Assembly: GCA_028565635.1 (NCBI GenBank)
Contig: JAOXYB010041393.1
Coordinates: 1-46,570, forward strand
Reading direction: 5' to 3'
DNA length: 46,570 nucleotides
Source: Phoronis ovalis
Lineage: Eukaryota; Phoronida; Phoronidae
This document shows positions 36,301 through 46,570 of this stretch, one piece after another. The translations under genes were made by a program, and so were the position numbers. A model generated the notes under the pieces. The model did no database searches and was not told the origin of the DNA. It was given only the letters and a program-made list of their open reading frames with translations. Position 1 is the stretch's first letter, and each line of letters begins with the position of its first letter.

Positions 36301-39300
36301 AGAACTGATTCAGTAATTCTTTCTTCTCCTTTTCTTGACAATCTACCCGTTTCTCTAATTTTGCTACTGATTTTTGTTCCATCTCTACATCCAAGAATCT
36401 TTGCTTTAGCTGGTGTTCTAATTCTGTCTTCTCAGTCTGAAGAGCAACAATTTCATTTTCAAAACAACCTATCCTTTCATTAGCTTTTTCTTTTTCATAT
36501 GTGACAGTTTTTAAGTTAACATTCAGTTTCTTACTGTTTTCCTGGAATTCTATTAATTCTGCACGTAACATAACCAACTGATCTTCAAGATCTGCTTTTT
36601 CAACAGAAAACTGCTCTACAATGCTGTCTTTGCAACTTTCATTCTCTAAAATGTTCTGGTTCAATTGTTCATGCTCAGACTGCACTTTTTCAATATTTGC
36701 TTCCAGATTTTGAATTTCAGTATCTTTACATGAAATTTGTTTGCTAAGTTCCTCTTTTTCTGATTGTAAAGTTGACATTTCCACTTCGTATCCTTCACAT
36801 TTTTCTTGCATATCATTATTTTCTTTGGTTAAGTGATTACGTTCTTCTTTCATTTCTTTTAATTCACACTTCATTGCTCCCAATTGTTCCTCAATCTTTT
36901 TTACAATTTCCTGAAGTCCCTCTTTTTCAAGCTGCATTGATGAAACTTCCAGTTCATAGTTCTCCATCTTTTCAAAGCATTCATCTTTTTCTTGTTGAAG
37001 CCTGTGCGTAGTTTCCGTGAGATGACTGTTCTCCACCTTAACAGTCTGGAAATCAGATTGTTTTTGCTTTACCTGTGCAGCCAAATCTTCGATTTCTGAC
37101 TGCATAGTAGACACTTCCATTTCATAATTTTCAATCTTCTCCTGCAATTTATTCAAAAGACTGCCACTGTTCTGCAATTCTTGACTTAGTGAAGATTTCT
37201 CTTTCTGAAGCTCATCAATGTTGACTTGTTGTGCCTTAACTTCTTCTTCCAGTGAAATTACTTTAGTATTCAAAGTCTGAAAATGGAATATAAATTATGC
37301 TACTATTTATATAACGCAGCTAAATCACTAAATACTGTTATTTAAACTAGTTTTGAGGAATATATTTTCACCAAGCAAAACACATTCCCAGTTCAGTTAA
37401 AGTAAGTTATTATCGGGGTAGAATTACGTACTACTTCAAATTATGTTCATCACCCATCCCTCATAATTAATAATAATAGGTTAATAATTTTCTTAACTTA
37501 GCTTTTCTTAACTCCTGCCATTTAACTGAACTCTGAAGTGCCTCTACCCTCATTGTTATAACTGACTAACAATAATCCCAATTATTTTTTTGACCACCCT
37601 CCTTTAGTTATTTATTGTAATTTTACACATCTCTTCTACACCAAAAATATAATATTGGTGATAATCTTTAATGGAATAATCATCATGAATATCAATTTTT
37701 TTCATTATACGGTTTGTTTCATGAAAATCCACTAAGTATGCTTGTAGATAGCATACTGTATCCAGTCAATAAAGCAAAAACACTGCAGTACATAATATCT
37801 TATAGGTAGTGATACCACATAGTTTTGCAGATTTTATTATACCTTAATATTTTCCTCAGATGATCTCATTATTTCATCATTTTCCTGCTTCTCAGCTTCA
37901 GATTTCTCAACAGCTACCTGCAGAGTCTTGCTTGTCATCTTGATACTGTTAAATTCAGCATCTACCAAAATCAACTGTTCCTCCAAATCAGAATTAGCAA
38001 TTCTGACATTTTCTAAATCTTCTGTTGTTGTCACAAGTTCTTTTTGGACTGATTCAAAAATGCCCTGCAAAAAGTATTTAATTTAGAATATTTTCTTTAA
38101 CTTTATACCAGCTGTACACCATATGTAGTACCATTCTTGATATAAAGTGACAGTCATCTTAGACTTGGATAATCCTCAGCTGATGAAATCTTGTCTGCAT
38201 AATTTGATATTTGTTACTATTTGTTACTCATACATCCCTACTGTTTCACTTCTATTAATCATTGGGGGGGAAATCATGTCATTTTTCCTGTTAAATAATC
38301 CAAAATGTATGAAAGCTAGCTAATTGTATATATACGATATTGAGGTAAATACATTAATGAAGACATGTGAATGGTTTATACCTGTAAACGCTCCACTTCT
38401 TTCAGCAAATCTTGATTCTTCATTTTCGTGTCTTTAAGCTCTTCTTTGACTTCTTCAATCTCCTCCTCCATTTGGTTAGAATTCATGTTATTCATTTGCT
38501 CATCAATCATTTCCTCCAAATCAGCAGCTAATGCTTCAGTACGTTTTTCAGAAGCATTCCATTTCTTTTCCAAAACACTCTTTTCAGATTCCAATTGTTT
38601 TATCATTTCTATTCCCGTCAGTTTTTCGGTTTCTAAAGCTTTCAGAGTTATTTCTAAGTTTTTGTGTTCCAATTCAAGGTTTTCACATTTAGTAACAGAA
38701 TATTCCAGTTCGTCTTTTGTCTGAGAAAGTTCTTGAATTAAGTTCTCTTTTGTTAATCTTAGTTCAGAAAGTTTACATTTCACTGATTCTGATTCAGTAT
38801 CAATGGCACTCTGTTTGTCTTTGAAACATGACAGCTCATTTTCTAGATTTACAGATATTACTTTTAGCTCTGCAATTTCACATTCTAATTCCTTATTTCT
38901 GCATTCTAGCTTGCTAGTCTTTTCTCTAAGCTCATTATTGGCAACCTACAAGATACAAATGTACATATAGTATTACATTGTATTAGCTTATGAGTACCAG
39001 TAATGGGCCAAAAAATCTTTAACCTCAACCAGACACAGGAACACCTAAGGGCACTGTAATGTAGTCATAGATTCCCATTACAATCCTGCATCCAATCCTT
39101 CTAACAATCTTAATTTTGAAGATTAAGTAGAATAGTATGCCATTTTTGCAAAGCAATATTAGTACAACATTCTGAAAGTAATAAACTCTTACGTGATGTA
39201 GCCTAGAACATAATTTACAATTTTTGATGGAAATAGACAATTGGCTCAAAATAGGACAAGATGATTGCACTGACAAAAAATATGTTAGGATGCACTTTTT

Positions 39301-42300
39301 TTAGTGATATCTACTTGTCATTCAAACACATAAACAAAACTTTTTCACAGTTCATATGAAGATAAAGGTTACTACTGACTGTATTTCTTTTGTAATACAG
39401 TCTTAAACAATACCTGCATGTCTTCAATTGTAGTAGATAGTTGTCCATTTACATCTTCGTGCATTGTGCATCGCTGCTGTGCATTAGAACATTCCATCTC
39501 TATCACTTGCAACTGATTTATAATTTTCGATTTTTCCATTTCTAGTGCATCAATCTTTCTACTCAATTCCATACAATCATTTTCCATTTGATTTATCTGT
39601 AGACGAGTATCTTCCGATAAAGATTGTGAAACACCAAGGTCACCCTGGGTAGATTTAAGTTGGTACTCTAGAGAAATCTTCTCTGTTTGTAGCTCAGTAA
39701 CACAGGATTCAAGCTGCACTAACTGCTCTTTCAAATTATCATTCAGTATTTCCATATCATTATGCTCTTTTACACGTTTCTCATAAAGTGCCTTGTTTTG
39801 ATCAATCAATCTTTTATTCTCTTCCAACTCTTGAAGCAGACTCTCCTTATCATCTTCCAATCTTTGTACTTCTCTTGACAACTGTTTTTTCTCTTCTTGC
39901 ACACTTTCTATTTGACCTTCATATTTTGATTTAAGTTCCTCGGCCACAGAAGAATCATTTTTTACAATCTCTACAGCATACTCTAATTCAACAACCTTGG
40001 ATTTCAGTTGGATGATGTCCGCCATATTGGAATCTAAACGATTATTCAATTCTTCCTTTTCGCCTGAGAGATTTTCAATTTGGTTTTCCAGTTCTTCAAC
40101 TTGATTTACATGAGCCATTCTATCTTGTTCCATTTGGTCAGAGAGATTTTGACAGTCAATCTCAAGTTCCCGAACACGACTCTTGAAAGAATCAATCAAT
40201 GAGTCAGCCTTACTTATTTCTTGATCAGCTGCATTTTTTATGAGAAATTCATATTTTATCTTCTCATTAAGAGCATCACGTTCAGTCTTTAAACTATCAA
40301 GATCATTTTCAGTAGCTATCAATTTAGACTGGAGTCCTGACACATCTTTTCTCAAACTATCAATAAGAGAATCTGAGCCTTCTTTTGCTTCTCTAATAAT
40401 ATCAAGACTTTTTTCAATTTCCGTCTTCTCATAAATCAACTTTACAAGTTCTTCATCCTTGCCTGCCAACATGTATTTTAACTCATTCATTTCTTCAGAT
40501 AATTTATCTTTTAAATCAATCATCTTTACCAAATTGTTTTCTGCTTGTTCTAGTTTTTCAGCCATCTTTTTGTTGTCACCTTTTGCTTCCAGTATCTCAT
40601 GTTCCAAATCATGCCGGACTTCTTGGAATCCTTTTTCAGCAAGATGCATGCAATCAATCTGTTCTTTGTTAGTATCTTGTAGTCTGTCAATATGATTCAA
40701 AGCATTCTGTAATTTTATTTTTAGTTCCGCTATATCACTTTCAAGCTCTTTAATTTTTGCATTTTGTAGCTCACATACATTTTTACCTTCATCTAGCTGC
40801 AATTTTAGGAAAGCCAACCCTTGGTTTTCCTCAACAAGTTTTAGACTGCTTTCGTCTAGTGTCACTTGTAATTTTTCACGGACTTCTACTAATTGCTGTT
40901 GCAACTGAGCAATTTCTTCCTCTTTCGCAGTAAGGGCGAACTGGTGCTGTTCTGACAATTCCTCAAGTCTGTTTGCATTAAGCTCATTTTCTTGAAGATG
41001 TTTAAGTATCAGATCTTTCTGCTTTTGTTTTTCAGTTTCAAGCTCCATCTTCAAGTGTGCTTGTTCTGCATCTGTTGCTAGCTGGCTGTCAATGACTTGC
41101 TGTTGTATCTCCTCTAGTGCACTATTTGTATGGGTCATCTTGCTTTCAAGGTTTTTAACAGTTTCTTCCAAATTTTCCCTTTGGCACTTGAAATTTTGTT
41201 CAAGACTTTTCTTTTGTTGTTCTAGTACATCAGCATACTCACTGAATTCAAGTAGCTCCTGCTGAGTAGACTGCAAATTTTCATTAGCTTCAGTCATTTT
41301 TGATTCCGCATCTTGTAAAGTGCTCTGTAAATTCTTAATTTCAGCTTGACATTTCTCATCTTTTGCCATTCCTTGCTCAGAAATGTTCTGTTTCTCAGTT
41401 TCATGATGACTGATTGTTTCTTCGTGTTGGGAAACTTGCATTGCATTTGCATTCAACTCTATTTTTAAAGCAATTATCTCATTTTCACAGTTCCTTAACC
41501 TTTCATTGAGAGACAACTTTTCTTCGTTGAAAATAGAGGTCTGTGTTCGTAACTCTTCATGTAAGTTCTCTTTGCTCTCTTTCAAGTCATCACATAAGCT
41601 TTGCATTTCTTGAACAGTTCCAGTTTTACACAGAAGGGTTGCTTCCAATTCTTCCATATTACCTTGCATAGATCTCAATTGTTGATCTTTATCATGCAAA
41701 TTATCCACATAGCTTCTCTGGGTTGAGCTGAGGGAATCATCACGATTTTTAATTTCAGATTCTAATTCTGAAATCTTTGTGCTGAGCTGGCTTATAACAC
41801 TTTCTAAATCTAACATCTTTTTTTCTCGATCAGCTAGACTGCAATCGCCTTTTTCTACTTTCAATTCTAAAGCCTTTATATCAGACTTTTGTCCAGATAC
41901 TGTTTGCTGATAATCGTCTATTTCAGATTTAGCTAATGATAATTCCTCGTTCATTTTGGACAGTTCTTCTGCAGTACCATTTACTATCTCTTTCAACTTG
42001 TCACACTGAGAACGAACATTACGCAGTTTCTCCTCCATGTTAGCAAGAACCACTTCCTTATCAATTTTGAATGCTAATAGTTCTTCCTCTCTATCTTTCA
42101 AAGAGCTGCAAAGTTGTGTGACTTCATCTCTTTCTAAACTAACATCTGCAACATGTTGATTCAGTACATCTATCTGTGCCTTGAGTACTTGACATTGGTT
42201 TTCAAGCATTGCAGTGTTTTCTTGACTTTCTTTCAGAGCATAATTGACAGATTCTAAATCCTCATTGTTATTTTCCATGGCAAAATTAGCTTCATTCAGT

Positions 42301-45300
42301 TTCAAATCCAAGGCTTGCTTTTCCTGTTCTAAATTTATCAAACCAGTTTTCAACTCAGAAACCAGAGATTCTAACTTTTCTACCTTTACCTTACTGTCTC
42401 TTTGTATTTCAGCCATCTTGCATTCAAGGCTATCAACATTGACACTTAGATTATTGTTTTCAGTGCTTAGTTTATCCACCGTCTGATTCAGTTCAGAATC
42501 TTTCAATTTCAAGTCTTCTAGGTGTTGCATTAGCTGCATGTTCTTTTCTGTAAGTTCTTGCAAGTCTTTTGTTGTGTATTCAAGATCTTCTTGACCATTT
42601 TCTAGCGAAAACAAAGCTTCATCTAATTGTGTTTTCAAACATGTTTTCTCAGCAGCAATATCTGCAACTTTTTGATGAAGTTCAGTGACAAGATTGTTAG
42701 ACTTTTCTTTCTCAGTATTCCAAACCAATTCTAAATCTTGAATCTTAATATTTAGTGCTTCCTTCTCACTACTTATTTTTGAATTTTCTTCAGTTGACGA
42801 CTGGCAAGTGTGCTGCAGATCAGAAATCTCAGACATCTGTTTTTGAACCTGTTGTTCATACTGGATTATTTTCGCATTTTGTTCTGACACTGTAGATTTC
42901 ATGATGGCCAATTCTTCATTAGCGCCTTCTAATAAAACTGACACATCATTCAGTTGTGCCTGTAAATTACAGTTTTCAATCGTCAACTTTTCAAGGGCGC
43001 TTCTTAAATCTGCCATAACATTTGAAGATTTTTCAATTTCAGTTTTCAATTCTGATTTCATTTTAGTACTTTCTTCCTCCATACTGGACACTTTAGAAGC
43101 TATCTGTTCTTTGTCTGATTCTAGTGCAGTTTTATCATCATTCATAGCAGAAACCTTTGCTTTCATATCATCTAACTGGTTTTTCATATTGACATTTTGT
43201 TCTTTTGTACTTTCCAAGCTCTTGGAAGTTTCAATCAATTTTTCAGACAAGTCACAATTTTGTGATTTAACCTTAGCCATTTCACAAATGGTTGTCTCGA
43301 TTTTCTCTTTCAGTGAAGTACATTCATTTTTTAATTCTGCACATTGCTGTTCTAGCTGATCTTTTTTCATAGTTAAATCTTCCATTTGAGCTTCCAGACA
43401 CTCGAAATCCTCTTTAGTATTTTCCAACTCAAAACCAGTTGAATTAAATTTACTCCGAATGTCATCCCTTTCTTTTTCCACCGAAGAGATTTTCATTTCC
43501 AGGTTTGAAATTAAATCTGCAGCTTTTTCTTCATTAGTTTTCAATTGGATGATCAAATTCTCGGCTTCCTGTTGTAAAGTAGCTTTTTGTGTAGCGACAT
43601 CTTGCAACTGTTTTTGTAACTCTTTGTTTAGTGATTCCCATGTCTCAATTTTGGTTTGTTGGTGTTTAATTTCTTGCTGCATTTGTGCTTCTTTTTCTCT
43701 TGTCTCTTTTTCATGGCAGTTCAGTTCGTCTTTTAACTCTTTTATAGATTCTTCACTGTCATGCAATTTTCTTTCCATCTCAATCAGATCTTGGTTTCTT
43801 GATTCTGCATTTTTTTCAATTTCTGTTATTTTGGTTTGGAAATTTTTAACATCGTCTGTTAGCTTGGTATTTTCAGAAATTAAGTGTTCTTTTTCAATGA
43901 AACTTTCAGCCAAAGACACTTTGCTTTCTTGCAAATTAGCCACAGCATCTGCATGTTCTGTTTGTAAATTTTCCAAAGTATTCCTCAAATCAACAATCTG
44001 ACTGCTTAAGTTATCTTTAGCACTTGAAAAATTCTGGAGATCATTTGTCAGCTGTCGGATTTGATTTTCTAAATCAGTACATTGCTGCACGACTAAATCT
44101 TTCTCATGATGTAACACTTCTGCCTCTTTCAGCATGGCAGATATCTGCTGACACTTGTTTTCAAGTTGCTGCTGGAGTTGCACATTTTTGTGAGTAGCCG
44201 TTTCTAACTGTTCATTGATGCATTCCATGTCTTCTGCACGATTTTCAAGCTCAAAGTTCAATTGATTGTACTTCTTTTGAACTTCTTCTGTCTCTGTAAC
44301 TGCTTTTTCTAACTTTTCCTTGAGCTCTTTAACCAAATTTTGGGCTTTTTCTTCATTTTCTTTTAACAGTAGCTGTGAAGTTTCATAATCTTTGTTTAGA
44401 CTGTCTAACTTCTGCGCTATATCTTCATTCAACTCATCTGCTTCTTTCTTTTCTTTATCCTTTGACTCAATCAGAACTTTCTGGCTGTCTGTTTGTTGCT
44501 GAAGTTGCTCTATTTTGCCACTTGACACTTTCTGCACGTCATCAATCTTTCCACTAAATTCAGCAATGATCAACTGCTTTTCACCCAAAGCTTTCTGGAG
44601 ATCTTCTGTTTCTTTTACTTTTAACATTGCCTGTTCTGTATAATCTTTAACCTTTCTTTGCATTTCCCGACATTCCTCTGAAAGGATATTTTTCTCCTGT
44701 AACAACAAAGTGTAACCTTCTGTTGCACTATCTAATTCATTCCTTGTCTGCTGCAGTGTTTTGTTGGTATCATCCGATTCTGTCTTCATTTCAGTAATAT
44801 GAGCTTTCAAGTCTTTAATAGATGCATACAGATTGGTTCTCTCTGTAACAATTTCATCTTGAAGATTATTTAAATCATGTATTTTACTCTTGAGCTCATC
44901 ATTTTCTAAGCCTAATTTTTCTTGTTCATGTTCAGCAGACAACAGTTGCTTTCTCAAAGAATCACATTCTAGCTTCATTGTTAAGTGCTGGTGTTCAAAA
45001 GTGAAATTCTTTTCTGTGACCTCTTCCAAATTTCTTGCCAATTTCGCAGCTGCTTCATTCTTTGCAGTCAATGTTGTTAAAATGTCTTCTACTTCCTTTT
45101 GTTTTTCTCCTAATTCTTTTTTGGTGGCAGACAAGTTTCTCTCAAGTTCCGAAACTTTATTTTCATTTTTTTCCAAAACATCATTTAATGAATCTTTTAA
45201 TTCTTTGGTTTTGTCTGTTAACTTATCTTTATCCAAGCAAAGTTGTTTTTTCTCTGTCATCACCACATCAAACTGCTGCTTAATTTCTGCATTTTCTGAC

Positions 45301-46244
45301 TTGTATCTGTTAGCCTGCTGTTCAACTTGTTCTAAACACATTTTGAGATCACCTTCTTTCCTCTCCATGCCTAAGAGTTCATCAGCTTTCTTATCATTTG
45401 CAAACACAAGATCATTCAATTTACATTCAATAGATGTCTTCTGCATTTCTACATTTTCTATTTTCCTCCTCAATTCATCAATAATTGACTTGGCTTTATC
45501 TGCTGCTGTCTCAAGAACATCTATCCTCTTGTTCATGTCTAAAATTTCTCTTTCTTTTTCAGGAATAACCTTACGCTGAGAATCCTCCATGTTGGACATT
45601 TCTTTCTTCACTTTTTCATTTGTCTGCTTCAACAAATCACATTGCTGTTGAATTTGTGATTGTTTTAAGTTCAAATCTTCAATTACTTTGAGTTTTTGTT
45701 CCAATGTCTTTTCCTGTCGTTCAAGTTCCTGGCTTAATTTATTTATTTCTTTTTCCTGTTGAGACTGAAGTGACGATTTTTCTGATTTCAAATTCTTTAC
45801 AGAATCTTCCAGAGTTTTGATATGCTCCTTTGCTTTAGCAGTGGTAGTATTCAATGCATCTTTTTCATGTTTCACACCATCAAGTGCAATCTATAAAAGG
45901 AAACAAAGCCAAAATTGAAAGGTAACACACATTACAGTTACAGTATAAGCACAACCTATAAAAGAAAACAAAGTTAAATTGAAAGTTAATGAGAGTGCTA
46001 CTGGAACTTGATGGAGTTGTATGCATGTCAGGGAAACAAATTCTGAAATGTTTTTAAGGATGTTATAGTAGTTTACTTGTATTTTGTTGACTTGTTCCTT
46101 CACAGTAGAACATTCATCCTCTTTCTTCATCAGTTCTGCACGTAGCTTATTTTCCTGGCCTTCTAGTTCTGCTACAGTGGATTGAAGTTTCTGAACCTCA
46201 CTGGATTTTTTGTCTATTATAATTTGACGATTTTCAAGTTGAAC
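31751..46244 (-). CDS. Giant coiled-coil kinetochore-type protein, CENP-E/CENP-F-like, C-terminal part (N-terminus beyond window)
   Basis: Twelve exons from N- to C-terminus: 46077-46244, 39414-45890, 38382-38945, 37843-38064, 36071-37276, 35560-35697, 34798-35001, 33544-33697, 33000-33341, 32487-32602, 32173-32250, 31751-31957. Every junction is GT-AG and the frame stays open throughout, giving at least 3,291 residues. Nearly all is heptad-rich coiled coil (Glu/Lys/Gln/Leu). The last four exons are non-coiled, basic and rich in SP/TP sites, and the protein ends CKIQ, a farnesylation box. CENP-E and CENP-F, giant mitotic coiled-coil proteins, end CKTQ and CKVQ. No kinesin motor is visible because the 5' exons lie to the right. 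Length and one huge exon fit CENP-F slightly better; CENP-E or an unrelated farnesylated coiled coil is possible. Confidence 0.88.
33544..33697 (-). CDS. Last coiled-coil exon of the CENP-like gene (51 codons plus one base)
   Basis: Begins ELAETISDLQQQLS and ends LKVRVQAL plus the first base of a Gly codon completed in the next exon. This is the first departure from phase 0 and marks the change from rod to tail. Confidence 0.87.
34798..35697 (-). CDS. Two coiled-coil exons of the CENP-like gene (46 and 68 codons)
   Basis: Exon 35560-35697 begins EVTQLEAQCNKLRG and ends EQEKQQ before GTGCAC. Exon 34798-35001 begins IVKLQQDVSELK and ends NAGSK before GTAACT. Both are phase 0 at each end. The second loses coiled-coil character near its end. 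Confidence 0.85.
36071..37276 (-). CDS. Exon with 56-residue (8-heptad) tandem repeats, CENP-like gene
   Basis: The 402 codons run from TLNTKVISLE to KHAISK, phase 0 at both ends (TTTTCAG|ACT and AAG|GTATAA). Units beginning EKIENYEMEV (37141), EKMENYELEV (36973) and EKCEGYEVEM (36805) are spaced exactly 56 residues, and a fourth, ERIGCFENEI (36478), lies 109 residues on. Each continues with a match to S-x-Q-x-E-x-x-x-L. Fifty-six is eight heptads, so the repeat keeps coiled-coil register. Confidence 0.9.
37843..38064 (-). CDS. Coiled-coil exon of the CENP-like gene (74 codons)
   Basis: Begins GIFESVQKEL after TTTTTGCAG and ends SSEENIK before GTATAA. Phase 0 at both ends. Confidence 0.88.
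38382..38945 (-). CDS. Coiled-coil exon of the CENP-like gene (188 codons)
   Basis: Starts VANNELREKTSKLE after TTGTAG and ends EVERLQ before GTATAA, phase 0 at both ends. All heptad coiled coil. The frame extends upstream of its first Met codon to the acceptor. Confidence 0.9.
39414..45890 (-). CDS. Giant 6,477-bp coiled-coil exon of the CENP-like gene
   Basis: This single exon encodes 2,159 residues without a break, from IALDGVKHEK to TIEDMQ. The acceptor reads TTTTATAG|ATT and the donor CAG|GTATTG; both ends are phase 0. The sequence is continuous heptad coiled coil with few prolines or aromatics. Diverged repeats of about 109 residues are visible near 42250-42300, 42580-42630 and 42905-42955 (patterns such as FSLENGQEDLE and FAMENNNEDLE), with relatives near 43400-43450 and 44225-44275. 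The long open frames on the opposite strand here are artefacts of the Glu/Lys/Gln-rich codons. Confidence 0.93.
45891..45990 (-). repeat. Duplicated 3' splice-site segment in an intron of the CENP-like gene
   Basis: The 35 bases at 45891-45925 (pyrimidine tract and the used TATAG acceptor on the minus strand) recur with about 85% identity at 45956-45989, so a decoy acceptor lies 65 bases upstream of the real one. Using it would add 65 bases and shift the frame. Confidence 0.7.
46077..46244 (-). CDS. Most 5' exon visible of the CENP-like gene (56 codons)
   Basis: Begins VQLENRQIII after GCTTACAG and ends EQVNKIQ before GTAAAC, phase 0 at both ends. Already coiled coil, so the gene's N-terminal domain lies in exons beyond 46570. 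Confidence 0.87.
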
Positions 46245-46247
46245 CTG

Positions 46248-46570
46248 TAAGCACACGAAATTACAGTTACTTAATAGATTTAGCTTTTTCATAAAAACAC
46301 CTCATCCACATTGTGCTGAAGCATTAAAACAATACTGAACAAGAGGTCTGCAGGTGCAGACAGATGCCCATCATATGATGTAGTTTGTTTAGTTGTAAAG
46401 CCATCCATGTCACCTGGCCTAATACACCTATCAACCTATGGCATTAAATTCGTGAATCCACCTTCGAATCGTCCAGTTATTACTTAGTCTATCCAAAAAT
46501 TGGCACTACGTAACGTGCACTCTCGGGAACAAACATGGCTGCTAGTCGGCCATGTTGGAAGTAATTGGGT
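46248..46570. other. Intron of the CENP-like gene, with a YY1-like inverted pair near the edge
   Basis: No exon is seen here. AACATGGC (46532-46539) and GCCATGTT (46549-46556) form perfect 8-bp inverted arms around nine bases. Each arm resembles the YY1 core, and one is flanked by a GGAA (ETS) core. This could be a promoter-like or repeat-derived segment. Confidence 0.4.

Noticed and set aside
42901-45579. Long plus-strand open frames (152, 180 and 229 codons) opposite the giant exon
   Set aside because: They mirror the Glu/Lys/Gln/Leu-rich codons of the real minus-strand coiled coil, are Ser/Phe/Cys-rich with no domain, and lack splice logic.

Overview
This is animal nuclear DNA: AT-rich, with intron-split genes, long non-coding stretches, AU-rich 3' UTR signals and GT-AG splice sites. 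The coding content and repeat style suggest an invertebrate, most likely a lophotrochozoan such as a mollusc. That placement is inference; nothing in the window fixes the species. I see no prokaryotic system, CRISPR array, operon or confident RNA gene.

Layout. Bases 1 to about 25,000 are almost free of genes. A possible 32-residue coding tail sits at the left edge, followed by AT-rich sequence with small tandem duplications, a decayed LINE reverse-transcriptase tail (about 12.8-13.1 kb), a degenerate 32-bp-period repeat (about 15.0-15.2 kb) and a 455-bp element with inverted ends (20.4-20.85 kb) packed with TGACCT motifs. CpG is scarce up to about 18.5 kb and common from about 19 to 30 kb.

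Bases 25,100-27,700 (minus strand) hold a complete two-exon tristetraprolin/TIS11 (ZFP36 family) gene encoding 330 residues. It has tandem CCCH fingers, a C-terminal CNOT1-binding motif, a compact promoter (TATA, CCAAT, AP-1, E-box, CRE) and a 3' UTR carrying the UUAUUUAUU nonamer that this family binds. This is the layout of an immediate-early mRNA-decay factor able to act on its own message. Between this gene and the next lie two CTCF-like motifs (29.1 and 29.3 kb).

Bases 31,600-46,244 (minus strand) hold the 3' part of a giant coiled-coil gene: 12 exons, at least 3,291 residues, one exon of 6,477 bp. It ends in a basic, SP/TP-rich tail and a CKIQ farnesylation box, as in the kinetochore proteins CENP-E and CENP-F. 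Its N-terminus, where a motor or other defining domain would be, lies beyond the right edge. The two genes share a strand but show no functional link.
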